Source of the DNA: Janthinobacterium silvisoli
GTDB lineage: Bacteria; Pseudomonadota; Gammaproteobacteria; Burkholderiales; Burkholderiaceae_D
DNA length: 64,000 nt
Reading direction: 5' to 3'
NCBI RefSeq assembly: GCF_014200725.1
Contig: NZ_JACHCL010000001.1
Coordinates: 1,488,001-1,552,000, forward strand
The position numbers were made by a program, and so were the translations under genes. How positions within the stretch are numbered: position 1 is the first letter of the stretch; each line of letters opens with the position of its first letter. Positions 28,781 through 36,712 of the stretch are shown piece by piece. The notes below the pieces were generated by a model that saw nothing but the letters and a program-made list of their open reading frames with translations, was not told where the DNA came from and did not search any database.

Positions 28781-29674
28781 ATGCCCCTGCTGCACTGGAC
28801 CATAGACCTGCCCGCCGGCTACCGCCGCGACGATGTACTTGCCTTCCACGCCCGCGATACGCAAGCGGTGGCCGAACAGATCACAGCAACGGGACTGCGC
28901 AAGGGTATCGTGCACGGTGGCTTGGCCGTGCTGCTCGACGTGGAATTTTCGGATACGCAGGCAATCTGCCGCGCCGGGATCGATGGCGATGAAACGGCCG
29001 GCATGCGCGGCCAGCTACACGGCGCCCTGCTCAATATCCTGGGCTTGCGCATCGACCCGGCACCGTTTGCGCAACTGGCAGCGAGCGACGTCTTGCTGGC
29101 GCCTTTGGTGCTGCGCAGCCCTGGCCTGCGCATTGTGCAATCGGCCAGCCCGTTCGAGGCGCTGACCTGGGCCATCATCGGCCAGCAAATCAATCTGTCG
29201 TTCGCCATCTCCCTGCGCCGCACCTTTATCGAGCAAGGTGGACGACGCCACAGCAGCGGCTTGTGGTGCTACCCCGAGGCGGCCGATGTGGCGCAGCTGA
29301 ATATCGACGATCTGACCAGCCGCAAATTCTCGCGCGCCAAGGCCGAAACCGTGCTGCGCCTGGCGCAACTGGTCGATGGCGGCCAGCTATCGCTGGAACT
29401 GCCTGCGTCAGGCGAGGTGGAAGCCATCTCGCAGGCGCTGCTGGCCGTGAAGGGCATCGGCCCGTGGACCGTCAATTATGCCCTCTTGCGCGGTTATGGT
29501 TATGCCGACTGTTCGCTACATGGCGACGTGGCCATTCGCGCCGCCCTGCAAAAACTGCTGGGCGAGGAGAGCAAGCCGGACATGGCGCGCACCGAGCAAT
29601 GGCTGCGCCAGTACCGCCCCCACCGCACCATGCTGGCCGCTCACCTGTGGGCCAGCCTGCACGCATCAGCCTGA
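28781..29674 (+). CDS. alkA: DNA-3-methyladenine glycosylase II (AlkA)
   Basis: A 297-residue HhH-GPD glycosylase that excises alkylated bases. The N-terminal AlkA_N domain is followed by the helix-hairpin-helix LLAVKGIGPWTVNYALL (220-236). The catalytic Asp is D249 in DCSLHGDVAIRAAL, and FEALTWAIIGQQINL is the conserved helix before it. It lacks the methylated-DNA-sensing Ada domain. The 3' end overlaps the convergent DUF2783 gene by 9 bp. Confidence 0.92.
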   Translation: MPLLHWTIDLPAGYRRDDVLAFHARDTQAVAEQITATGLRKGIVHGGLAVLLDVEFSDTQAICRAGIDGDETAGMRGQLHGALLNILGLRIDPAPFAQLAASDVLLAPLVLRSPGLRIVQSASPFEALTWAIIGQQINLSFAISLRRTFIEQGGRRHSSGLWCYPEAADVAQLNIDDLTSRKFSRAKAETVLRLAQLVDGGQLSLELPASGEVEAISQALLAVKGIGPWTVNYALLRGYGYADCSLHGDVAIRAALQKLLGEESKPDMARTEQWLRQYRPHRTMLAAHLWASLHASA

Positions 29675-29881
29675 GGACGTTCTTTCAACGTTGACACGCG
29701 CCAGCGCAAATGCCTGCCGCAGGACGGCCAGGTCACCGATATGGTTAGCCAGCAGCAATAACAGCTCGGCGTTCAATATCTTGCCCTGGCGTTCATCGAG
29801 GCCATGGTGCGAATCGTCCAGCATCGCATAATAATCTTCGAAATTATCGAGATTCTGCTTCAGGTTCAATCGCGTGTTCAT
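29666..29881 (-). CDS. DUF2783 family small protein
   Basis: A 71-residue soluble protein: LDNFEDYYAMLDDSHHGLDERQ, then ILNAELLLLLANHIGDLAVLRQA. The second half (ANHIGD) is the hallmark of DUF2783, whose function is unknown to me. The ATG (29881) overlaps the stop of the upstream MFS gene by 4 bp, so the two are translationally coupled. Confidence 0.8.
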   Translation of the reverse strand: MNTRLNLKQNLDNFEDYYAMLDDSHHGLDERQGKILNAELLLLLANHIGDLAVLRQAFALARVNVERTSSG

Positions 29882-31098
29882 GTGCGCTCCCCATTGTTCA
29901 TGATCACAGGCGCATTCGTGCAGTGAATCAGACCAGCCAACAAGCCCAATACTACGCCAAAGACAGCCACACCGGTCCAGCCGTAGCGCGCCATCAGCCA
30001 GCCGCTGACCGCCACGCCCACGGCGCCGCCGATAAACGTGGCCGTCATATACAGGCTGTTGATGCGGCCCTGCGCAGCCGGATCGACGGCAAACGCGCGG
30101 GTCTGGTTTGAGACCAGGCCCGATTGCACGCCAATATCGAGCACGATCACGCCAATAATGAGCAGGATCAGCGAAGACTCGGCGCCGGCCAGCAGCAGAT
30201 AGGACAATGTCACGATGCCGATACTGGCGCCGATGACCTTGCGCGATCCGCGCTTGTCGGCCGCCCTGCCACCCAGTGTGGCGGCCAGTGCGCCGGCTGC
30301 GCCGATGATGCCGAAACCGCCCGCCCAGGCGCTGCCCAGATGCCAGGCGCTATTGGCCAGCAAGGCGGCCAGGTTGACCCAGAAGGCATTGAAGCAAGCC
30401 CACAGCAAGGATTGCACCATCATTGATTCACGCAGCGGCTTGTGGTCGCGGGCCAACGGCCACAACGATGCCAGCAGGCGGCCATAGGACAGCGTCGTGG
30501 TCGGTTTTCCCTTGGGCAACAAGGCGGCCGCCGCGATCCAGACGGGGATCATGAAGGCCGCTTCCATGCCGTACACGGCCCGCCAGCCATAAGCCTCGCC
30601 CACCACGCCAGCCACCGTGCGGCCCAATAAAATGCCCACCATGATGCCGCTGACCACCGTGCCCACGGATCGCCCGCGCTCACTGGGTGGCGACATCAGG
30701 GCCGCGAATGGCACCAGCTGCTGCGGCACGCAACTGACGATGCCGAGGCCAAACGAGGCGGCGATCAGCGCCCAGATACCGGGCGCCATGCAAGCGGCCA
30801 GCGCAAACACGCACGCCAACGCGATCTGGCCCAGTACCAGCTTGCGCCGGTCGTAGCGGTCGCCCAGCGGCAAGAGCAAGGCCAGGCCCGTGGCAAAACC
30901 CAGCAAGGCCGCGCCAGCGACCAGGTCGACGGCCGCCAGGTCCACACCGAGGCCAGACTGTATCAAGGGCAAAATGGGCTGGGTGCAATAAATATTCGTG
31001 ATCACGGCGCCGGCGATGATGGCCATCATCAGGATCTTGCCGCGCGGTGCGGACGGCGCATTCTGCGACGCAAGGGGAGTAACGGGAACGGCGCGCAT
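29878..31098 (-). CDS. MFS transporter (DHA1-like, sugar/drug efflux type)
   Basis: A 406-residue protein with 12 predicted helices. GDRYDRRKLVLGQ is the loop 2-3 motif, and GIMVGILLGRTVAGVVGE is motif C-like in helix 5, which points to an antiporter. The start is ATG 31098, with GGAG about 7 bases upstream. It is coupled to the DUF2783 gene by a 4-bp overlap and divergent from a LysR regulator at 31237, which probably controls it. The substrate is unknown. Confidence 0.92.
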   Translation of the reverse strand: MRAVPVTPLASQNAPSAPRGKILMMAIIAGAVITNIYCTQPILPLIQSGLGVDLAAVDLVAGAALLGFATGLALLLPLGDRYDRRKLVLGQIALACVFALAACMAPGIWALIAASFGLGIVSCVPQQLVPFAALMSPPSERGRSVGTVVSGIMVGILLGRTVAGVVGEAYGWRAVYGMEAAFMIPVWIAAAALLPKGKPTTTLSYGRLLASLWPLARDHKPLRESMMVQSLLWACFNAFWVNLAALLANSAWHLGSAWAGGFGIIGAAGALAATLGGRAADKRGSRKVIGASIGIVTLSYLLLAGAESSLILLIIGVIVLDIGVQSGLVSNQTRAFAVDPAAQGRINSLYMTATFIGGAVGVAVSGWLMARYGWTGVAVFGVVLGLLAGLIHCTNAPVIMNNGERT

Positions 31099-31190
31099 GG
31101 CGCTCTCCTTTCAGGGTGACTGGTTTCACACGGCGGCAGCATGCCGCAGCGAAGAGAGACCAGCTTACGTACTTGCACCCATAAAGAGAA

Positions 31191-31206
31191 TCCCATAAGA
31201 TTGGGA
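31191..31206. promoter_or_regulatory. LysR-type operator candidate between MFS and LysR genes
   Basis: TCCCA-N6-TGGGA is a perfect dyad that also fits the T-N11-A rule of LysR regulators. It lies in the 138-bp divergent gap, 31 bp before the LysR start codon. Confidence 0.5.
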
Positions 31207-31236
31207 ATCATTCTTCCATAATTTGAGAGAAAATAC

Positions 31237-32139
31237 ATGGACAGGCTGGAAGCCATGACCATCTTGCTGGCGGTGATCGATGCGGGCAGCCTGTCGGCGG
31301 CGGCCCGCCAGCTCGACCTGCCGCTGGCCACCGTCAGCCGCAAGGTAGCGGCGCTGGAAACACATTTGAAAACGCGGCTGCTGCACCGGACCACACGCAA
31401 GCTGGTGCTGACAGAAGCGGGCAGTTCCTATGTGGCCGCCTGCCGGCGCATCCTCGAAGACATCGGTGAAGTGGAGCGCACGGCGACCGGCGAATATGCC
31501 ACGCCCAAGGGCGAACTGACGGTGACGGCCTCCGTCGTTTTCGGACGGCTGCACATCGTGCCCGTGGTAGCGGAGTTTCTTGCGCAGTATCCGGAAATCG
31601 AGATCAATCTGATATTGACGGATAGGGTCATGCATTTGATGGATGAACCTGTCGACGTGGCGGTGCGCATCGGCGAGCTGCCAGACAGCAGTTTCATGGC
31701 GACCGGCGTAGGCGCAGTGCGGCGCGTGATTTGCGCCAGCCCCGCCTATCTGGAACAGCATGGAACACCGGCCACGCCAGCCGATTTGGCCAAACACGAC
31801 TGCATCAGCTTTGAGGTGCTGGAATCGCGGCGCGCCTGGGTTTTCGGTACTGCCAGGTCGCCGCTGTCGGTGCCCGTGCATTCACGGCTGTCCGTCAATA
31901 CGGTCGATGCAGCGATTGCCGCCGCCACCCTGGGCGTGGGGCTGATACGCGTGCTGTCGTATCAGGTGATGGATGGCCTGCGCGACGGCACGCTGCAGGT
32001 CGTACTGGAAGACTTCGAATCGGAACCCCTGCCCGTCAGCCTGATGCACAAGGGGCAAGCGCCGCTGCCCTTGAAATTGCGCGCCTTTCTCGACTTCGCC
32101 ACGCCGCGCCTGCGTGCACGTCAGCTGAATGTACGTTAG
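31237..32139 (+). CDS. LysR-family transcriptional regulator
   Basis: A 300-residue protein. The N-terminal winged helix-turn-helix is AGSLSAAARQLDLPLATVSRKVAALE, followed by the linker helix and a periplasmic-binding-like effector domain (PKGELTVTASVVFGRLHIVP onward). It is divergent from the MFS gene, the classical arrangement for a LysR activator/repressor of an exporter. The 3' end overlaps the mug stop by 4 bp. Confidence 0.93.
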   Translation: MDRLEAMTILLAVIDAGSLSAAARQLDLPLATVSRKVAALETHLKTRLLHRTTRKLVLTEAGSSYVAACRRILEDIGEVERTATGEYATPKGELTVTASVVFGRLHIVPVVAEFLAQYPEIEINLILTDRVMHLMDEPVDVAVRIGELPDSSFMATGVGAVRRVICASPAYLEQHGTPATPADLAKHDCISFEVLESRRAWVFGTARSPLSVPVHSRLSVNTVDAAIAAATLGVGLIRVLSYQVMDGLRDGTLQVVLEDFESEPLPVSLMHKGQAPLPLKLRAFLDFATPRLRARQLNVR

Positions 32140-32657
32140 CTGAGTGCGCGCCTCAGTTCCGCATAGGCGTCCACCAGCTGCTCCTTGCTGTAGCCACGAT
32201 TGAGCCCACTGGGATTGGGCAAGATCCACACGCGCGCGCCGCCAAAGCGTTCAGGCTGCTCGCCCCATTCCAGCTGGCGCCTGCCCGTCATCGCGGCATA
32301 GGCGGCCTTGCCCAAAAAGGCGATCCATTGCGGCTGGTACTGCGCCAGTTTCTGCAGCAAACCCGCCGCCGCTTGCGCAAACTCGTCCTTCGCCACCTGA
32401 TCGGCCCGCGTGGTCGGGCGCCCCACGGCCGCCGTCAAGCCCAGGCCAAAATCGAGGACCGTATGATCGTCTTGCGGCAGCAGCTGATGCGGCGTAAAGC
32501 CTGCCAGGTGCAGCACCGGCCAAAAGCGGTTGCCGCGCCCGAGAAAATGATGGCCGGCCACGGCCGCATCGACGCCCGGATTTAAGCCGCAAAAGACGAC
32601 TTGCAAGCCGGGGCCGAGGATGTCGGGCAATCCTGGCGGATCTGTGATGGGCGGCAT
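32136..32657 (-). CDS. mug: G/U mismatch-specific uracil DNA glycosylase (Mug)
   Basis: A 173-residue UDG-superfamily protein. Motif 1 is VVFCGLNPGVDAA (GxNPG, with Asn as the catalytic-region residue in Mug), followed by GHHFLGRGNRFWPVLHLAG. The late motif is LPNPSGLNRGY. It removes uracil or ethenocytosine from mispairs. The start is ATG 32657. It has no cotranscribed partner. Confidence 0.9.
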   Translation of the reverse strand: MPPITDPPGLPDILGPGLQVVFCGLNPGVDAAVAGHHFLGRGNRFWPVLHLAGFTPHQLLPQDDHTVLDFGLGLTAAVGRPTTRADQVAKDEFAQAAAGLLQKLAQYQPQWIAFLGKAAYAAMTGRRQLEWGEQPERFGGARVWILPNPSGLNRGYSKEQLVDAYAELRRALS

Positions 32658-32704
32658 AGGCTGGCTCTCGATGTAAAGAGCGCAGTATGTGGGCCGCCCC
32701 TCAA

Positions 32705-33883
32705 CTAATCAAGCTTGCGCGTCAGCTGCAGCAAGGCCGCCAGGGCCGCCACTACGGCAGCGCCCACGGCCAGGCTCCAGGCTGGCCAGTCCAGCAACAA
32801 CAGCAGACCACCGGCAGCGGCCGCGATGGCGCTACCCAGGTATAGCGCCGATTCATTGAGGGCGACGGCCAGGTTGCCATCGCCCTGCGCGCTGCGCGCC
32901 TGCAGCAATTGCTGGTTTTGCGGCACTTGCAAGGCCCAGCCCACTGCTCCCCACAGCAGAATGGGCAGCACGGCCCACCAGGCGCCCCAGTACGCAGCCA
33001 GCGGCAAGACCAGCAGCGCCAGCGACAGCAAAAGTAATATGACCAGGGTCAGCACAGGTCCACGGATTTTATCGGCCAGCGGCCCCACCAGGAAACTGCC
33101 CAGCACGCCGCCTATGCCCCAGGCCCACAGGAAAGGCGCGACGGGACGCCCTGCCAGCAGCGGTGCGAGAAAGGTGTACATGCCCAGACTGGCAATCGCC
33201 GCCAACAAGGATACCAGCAAGATGACCAGCACCTGCCCATCACGCAGCAAGGCCAGCTTGCGGCGCAGCGACACCTCTTGCGCCGCCGGCAAGGCGGGCA
33301 AGCGGCTGGCCAGGCCGATCAAGGTCGCCAGGCCCAGGGCGGCGACCAGCCACAGTGCAGCGGACCAGCCCAGCCGTTCCGCCAGCAACAGGCTCAAGGG
33401 CACGCCCAATACAGTACCGCTGGCCATGCCGCCCATGATGACGGCGATACTCTTGCCCTGCTGCCCGGCCCCGCACACGGCAGCCGCCGCAGCGATACCC
33501 GTGGCCAGATAAACCCCGGCGCCGATGCCGGCCACCGCGCGCCACACCAGCAGCGAGCTGAAATCGCCAGCCACGGCGCTGGCGCCATTGGCGACGGTAA
33601 ACAACGCCAGCGCACCGAGCAAGCCCAAACGCTGGCGCCGCGCCGGCAGCACGGCCACCAGCACGGGCGAACCGAGTCCATACGCCAGGGTAAAGGCAGT
33701 GACCAGCTGCGCCGCACCCGCCACCGACACCTGGAATGCGGGGGCGATCAGCGGCAGCAAGCCAGCCGTCACATACGAGGCCATGCCCAGCGCAAACGCG
33801 CCCAGGGCGATCAGGTAGACGGCGGCGGGCAAACGGGAAGCAGCCGTGGCTGGCTGGGCGTAGCCAGGAGAAGAGTGGGACAT
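32705..33883 (-). CDS. MFS transporter (AraJ/drug efflux type)
   Basis: A 392-residue protein with 12 helices. ALGAFALGMASYVTAGLLPL is helix 1 and SLRRKLALLRDG is the central loop. I chose ATG 33883 (MSHSSPGYAQPATA); the frame is open for 21 codons upstream but those residues are not transporter-like. It is divergent from an XRE/MmyB-type regulator gene at 33982, its likely controller. Confidence 0.88.
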   Translation of the reverse strand: MSHSSPGYAQPATAASRLPAAVYLIALGAFALGMASYVTAGLLPLIAPAFQVSVAGAAQLVTAFTLAYGLGSPVLVAVLPARRQRLGLLGALALFTVANGASAVAGDFSSLLVWRAVAGIGAGVYLATGIAAAAAVCGAGQQGKSIAVIMGGMASGTVLGVPLSLLLAERLGWSAALWLVAALGLATLIGLASRLPALPAAQEVSLRRKLALLRDGQVLVILLVSLLAAIASLGMYTFLAPLLAGRPVAPFLWAWGIGGVLGSFLVGPLADKIRGPVLTLVILLLLSLALLVLPLAAYWGAWWAVLPILLWGAVGWALQVPQNQQLLQARSAQGDGNLAVALNESALYLGSAIAAAAGGLLLLLDWPAWSLAVGAAVVAALAALLQLTRKLD

Positions 33884-33950
33884 GACAGCTTTCGGAAAGG
33901 AAAGCCCGCATTTTGGAATACAATCTACACCATTACAATTTAACACTTTA

Positions 33951-33967
33951 TGCTATTACTGATAGCA
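33951..33967. promoter_or_regulatory. Palindromic operator candidate before the XRE regulator
   Basis: TGCTAT-N5-ATAGCA is a perfect dyad 14 bp ahead of ATG 33982, in the 98-bp divergent gap shared with the MFS gene. It is placed to allow autoregulation. Confidence 0.5.
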
Positions 33968-33981
33968 ACAGGATAAGACTG

Positions 33982-34773
33982 ATGCGCACCCTGGAACGCA
34001 CGCGCCACGAACTGGCCGCCTATCTGCAATCGCGGCGCGCCCGCCTGTCGCCCGAAGAAGTCGGTTTGCCCAGCGGCGGGCGGCGCCGCACGCCCGGCTT
34101 GCGGCGCGAAGAAGTGGCGGCCCTGGCCGGGGTCGGCCTCACCTGGTACACCTGGCTGGAACAAGGACGCGATATCGGCGTCTCCAGCGCCTTTCTCGAT
34201 AATCTATCCCGCGTGCTGCGGCTCGATGCAGGCGAGCGCCGCCACCTGTTCCTGCTGGCCCATGCGCGCCCACCGGCCGAAACAGGCAAGACCTTTTGTC
34301 TGGTGCCGCCGCTGGTGCGCCGGCTGATGCACGACCTGGCGCCGCACGCCGCCTATGTCCTGAACCTGCGCTGGGACGTGCTGGTTTTCAATGAAGCCGC
34401 CGATACCCTGTTCGGCTTTGGCCAGCATGCGCCGCAGCGGCGCAACCTGCTATGGCTGTTATTTACGGACACGCAGCTGCGCGAGCGTTACGCGGACTGG
34501 GAAGAACAGGCGCCCCGCATGCTGTCGAGTTTTCGCCGCGACTACGCCCGCGCCACGCAGGAAGCAGATATCCACGCGCTAGTGGAAGAACTGGAAAAAG
34601 TCTCGCCCGAATTCAAGCGCTGGTGGCGCCAGCACGAAGTGCACGCCCCCTGCAGCGGCCTGCGCCAATTGTCGCTCGACGGCGCAGCCGTAACATTCGA
34701 GCACACCTCGCTGACCATCGACGCGGACCGCCACTTGCGGCTGGTGGTGTATGCGCGGCAGCTGGAAGAATAA
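33982..34773 (+). CDS. Helix-turn-helix regulator with MmyB-like ligand domain
   Basis: A 263-residue protein. The N-terminal XRE helix-turn-helix includes RRTPGLRREEVAALAGVGLTWYTWLEQGRDI. The C-terminal MmyB-type domain includes YVLNLRWDVLVFNEAADTLFG, NLLWLLFTD and FRRDYARATQEADIHALVEEL. I chose ATG 33982 (MRTLERTRHE). MmyB-like domains bind fatty-acid-like ligands in known members. It probably regulates the divergent MFS gene. Confidence 0.9.
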   Translation: MRTLERTRHELAAYLQSRRARLSPEEVGLPSGGRRRTPGLRREEVAALAGVGLTWYTWLEQGRDIGVSSAFLDNLSRVLRLDAGERRHLFLLAHARPPAETGKTFCLVPPLVRRLMHDLAPHAAYVLNLRWDVLVFNEAADTLFGFGQHAPQRRNLLWLLFTDTQLRERYADWEEQAPRMLSSFRRDYARATQEADIHALVEELEKVSPEFKRWWRQHEVHAPCSGLRQLSLDGAAVTFEHTSLTIDADRHLRLVVYARQLEE

Positions 34774-34785
34774 ACGGCGCAGAAC

Positions 34786-34825
34786 GAAAAAACCGCTGAT
34801 CCTCTTGCGAGAAATCAGCGGTTTC
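34786..34825 (-). terminator. Terminator of tRNA-fMet copy 1
   Basis: AAACCGCTGAT (34790-34800) pairs with ATCAGCGGTTT (34814-34824). Read leftward, the stem is followed by a run of T (A-run at 34787-34792 on the + strand). It also ends the XRE gene region from the other side. Confidence 0.75.
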
Positions 34826-34829
34826 GAAT

Positions 34830-34906
34830 TGGTTGCGGGGACAGGATTTGAACCTGTGACCTTCGGGTTATGAGCCCGACGAGCTGCCAGACTGCTCCAC
34901 CCCGCA
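34830..34906 (-). tRNA. tRNA-fMet (CAT), copy 1, with T at position 1
   Basis: 77 nt including encoded CCA. The anticodon is CAT, flanked by the three G-C pairs (GGG/CCC) diagnostic of initiators. The D-stem has the initiator-type A11-U24 pair. The sequence is identical to copy 2 except that nucleotide 1 is T instead of C. Since position 72 is A, the usual 1-72 mismatch becomes a potential U1-A72 pair. A -10 box (TATAAT, leftward) lies at 34912-34917, only 5 nt from nucleotide 1. Confidence 0.95.
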
Positions 34907-34911
34907 GACGA

Positions 34912-34941
34912 ATTATAGCCTAGTTTCTTACATCATGTAAT
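34912..34941 (-). promoter_or_regulatory. Promoter of tRNA-fMet copy 1, abutting the gene
   Basis: Leftward TATAAT at 34912-34917. The best -35 match is ATTACA at 34936-34941 with an 18-bp spacer (4 of 6 consensus). A perfect palindrome TTACAT-C-ATGTAA (34928-34940) overlaps the -35 region. Only 5 nt separate the -10 box from the tRNA 5' end, so little or no leader is possible from this promoter. Confidence 0.5.
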
Positions 34942-35022
34942 GGCTAAGTGTGATTAGGGGGATTATTGTGACTCTGCCGTAAAAGAAGGCAGCAATAAGC
35001 TTGCAAGAACTGCTAGGTAATA

Positions 35023-35060
35023 GAAAAAGCCGCTGATCTTTTGCAAGTATCAGCGGCTTT
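35023..35060 (-). terminator. Terminator of tRNA-fMet copy 2
   Basis: AAAGCCGCTGAT (35026-35037) pairs with ATCAGCGGCTTT (35049-35060). Leftward transcription ends in a T-run. The stem resembles the one after copy 1, so the unit tRNA plus terminator appears duplicated. Confidence 0.8.
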
Positions 35061-35067
35061 CGAATTC

Positions 35068-35144
35068 TGGTTGCGGGGACAGGATTTGAACCTGTGACCT
35101 TCGGGTTATGAGCCCGACGAGCTGCCAGACTGCTCCACCCCGCG
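35068..35144 (-). tRNA. tRNA-fMet (CAT), copy 2, canonical initiator
   Basis: 77 nt with encoded CCA. Nucleotide 1 is C and 72 is A, giving the mismatch that marks bacterial initiators for formylation. The anticodon stem has three G-C pairs and the anticodon is CAT. It is preceded by a good promoter and 13-nt leader. This is the normal initiator gene of the pair. Confidence 0.97.
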
Positions 35145-35157
35145 TCTGTATGCCGCT

Positions 35158-35187
35158 ATTATAGGTGCAAACTAGTGAATTAGGCAA
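35158..35187 (-). promoter_or_regulatory. Promoter of tRNA-fMet copy 2
   Basis: Leftward -35 TTGCCT (35182-35187) and -10 TATAAT (35158-35163), 18-bp spacer, with the -10 box 13 nt before nucleotide 1 of the tRNA. Confidence 0.7.
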
Positions 35188-35363
35188 TCGCTATCTTAAA
35201 ATCGGTTGCAATAGACCAATCTAATTGATGATCTTAACTGATGATCTGGAGCAGACCCTGCCGACAATTGCCTCTGCGCATCACGCCACCGTGTGCGCAA
35301 TCGGTGTACAGTAAGCGTTACACTAGCGCCTTGCCCAATGCCATCCTTACGACTAGCCTGCCC

Positions 35364-35939
35364 ATGAAATTCTGTTCCGAATGTGCCCACCCTGTCAGCC
35401 TTGCCATTCCGGAGGGCGACAACCGGCTGCGCTATGTGTGCGCCAATTGCGGCGCTATCCATTACCAGAACCCGAAAATGGTGGTCGGCTCGATTCCCGT
35501 GTGGGAGCACGATGGCCAGTTGCAGGTGCTGCTGTGCAAGCGCGCCATCGAGCCGCGCTATGGCTACTGGACCTTGCCTGCCGGCTTCATGGAAAACGAT
35601 GAGACCACGTCCGACGCGGCGCAGCGCGAAACGGTGGAAGAAGCGGGCGCCAATATCGAACTCGGCCCCTTGTTTTCACTGCTGAACGTGCAGCGCGTGC
35701 ACCAGGTGCATCTGTTTTACCTGGCGCGCCTGCGCGACCTAGATTTCGCGCCCGGCATCGAAAGCCTGGAGGTGCAGCTGTTTACCGAAGCGCAGATCCC
35801 GTGGGACGAGCTGGCCTTCCCCACTATCCGCGCCACCCTGGAACTGTTCTTTGCCGACCGCGCCAAAATCCGCGAAGGGGGCAGCTATGGTTTCCACACG
35901 GGCGACATCAACCGGCCCATGGCGCACCACGCAGAGTGA
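35364..35939 (+). CDS. NUDIX hydrolase with N-terminal zinc ribbon
   Basis: A 191-residue protein. The zinc ribbon uses C4, C7, C26 and C29 (CSEC, CANC). The NUDIX box begins at G74, with E80 and R88-E89-T-V-E92-E93 and G95, an intact catalytic pattern. NudC-like and ADP-ribose or NADH pyrophosphatases share this layout; the substrate is uncertain. I chose ATG 35364 because the zinc ribbon begins there. The aat gene starts 10 bp after its stop. Confidence 0.88.
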   Translation: MKFCSECAHPVSLAIPEGDNRLRYVCANCGAIHYQNPKMVVGSIPVWEHDGQLQVLLCKRAIEPRYGYWTLPAGFMENDETTSDAAQRETVEEAGANIELGPLFSLLNVQRVHQVHLFYLARLRDLDFAPGIESLEVQLFTEAQIPWDELAFPTIRATLELFFADRAKIREGGSYGFHTGDINRPMAHHAE

Positions 35940-35949
35940 AGCGGGCGCA

Positions 35950-36666
35950 ATGATACCCTGGCTCGATACCCATACGCCGTTTCCCGATGTGTCGCGCGCA
36001 CTGACCGGTGAAGCGCCTGGCTTGCTGGCGGCCGGTGCCGACCTGTCGCCCGCGCGCCTGCTCGACGCTTACCGGCACGGCATCTTCCCCTGGTTTTCCG
36101 AAGGCCAGCCGATACTGTGGTGGAGCACCGATCCGCGCATGGTGCTGATGACGGAAAATTTTAAAGTCTCCGACAGCCTGCGCAAGACCATCCGCAAGGT
36201 CGAGCGCAGCGCCGCCACCGACGGACGCTGGCAACTGCGTTTCGATGGAGACTTCGAGGCCGTGATGCGCGCCTGCGCAGCGCCACGCAAGGAGGGCCCG
36301 GGCACCTGGATTTCCGACGACATCATCGCCGGCTACTCGGGCTTGCACCGGCAGGGTTACGCGCATTCGTCGGAACTGTGGCTGGACGGTGAACTGGTGG
36401 GCGGCGCCTATGGCGTGTCGATCGGCCGCATGTTTTATGGCGAATCGATGTTCGCCAGGGTCACGGATGGCTCGAAGATCGCGTTGGCCCACCTGGTGGA
36501 ATTTTTAAAGGCCCGTGGCGTGGCCATGATCGACTGCCAGCAAGAGACGCGGCATCTGGCCTCGCTGGGCGCGGCGCCGATTTCGCGCGCGCGCTTCCTG
36601 GCGCACGTACGGGGCGCGATTGAAGAAGCGCAAATCACCGACTGGCACGCAGCAAGACCAACGTAG
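35950..36666 (+). CDS. aat: Leucyl/phenylalanyl-tRNA-protein transferase
   Basis: A 238-residue GNAT-like enzyme with [49 protein letters not shown] split over two motifs, and [10 protein letters not shown]. It adds Leu or Phe to N-terminal Arg/Lys of proteins for ClpS-ClpAP degradation. I chose ATG 35950 ([12 protein letters not shown]). It is followed at 46 bp by bpt, giving both bacterial N-degron transferases side by side. Confidence 0.97.
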   Translation: MIPWLDTHTPFPDVSRALTGEAPGLLAAGADLSPARLLDAYRHGIFPWFSEGQPILWWSTDPRMVLMTENFKVSDSLRKTIRKVERSAATDGRWQLRFDGDFEAVMRACAAPRKEGPGTWISDDIIAGYSGLHRQGYAHSSELWLDGELVGGAYGVSIGRMFYGESMFARVTDGSKIALAHLVEFLKARGVAMIDCQQETRHLASLGAAPISRARFLAHVRGAIEEAQITDWHAARPT

Positions 36667-36712
36667 CTATGCTATCGTTGTACCAAACATCGATGCTTCA
36701 TATGGGAGCTAC

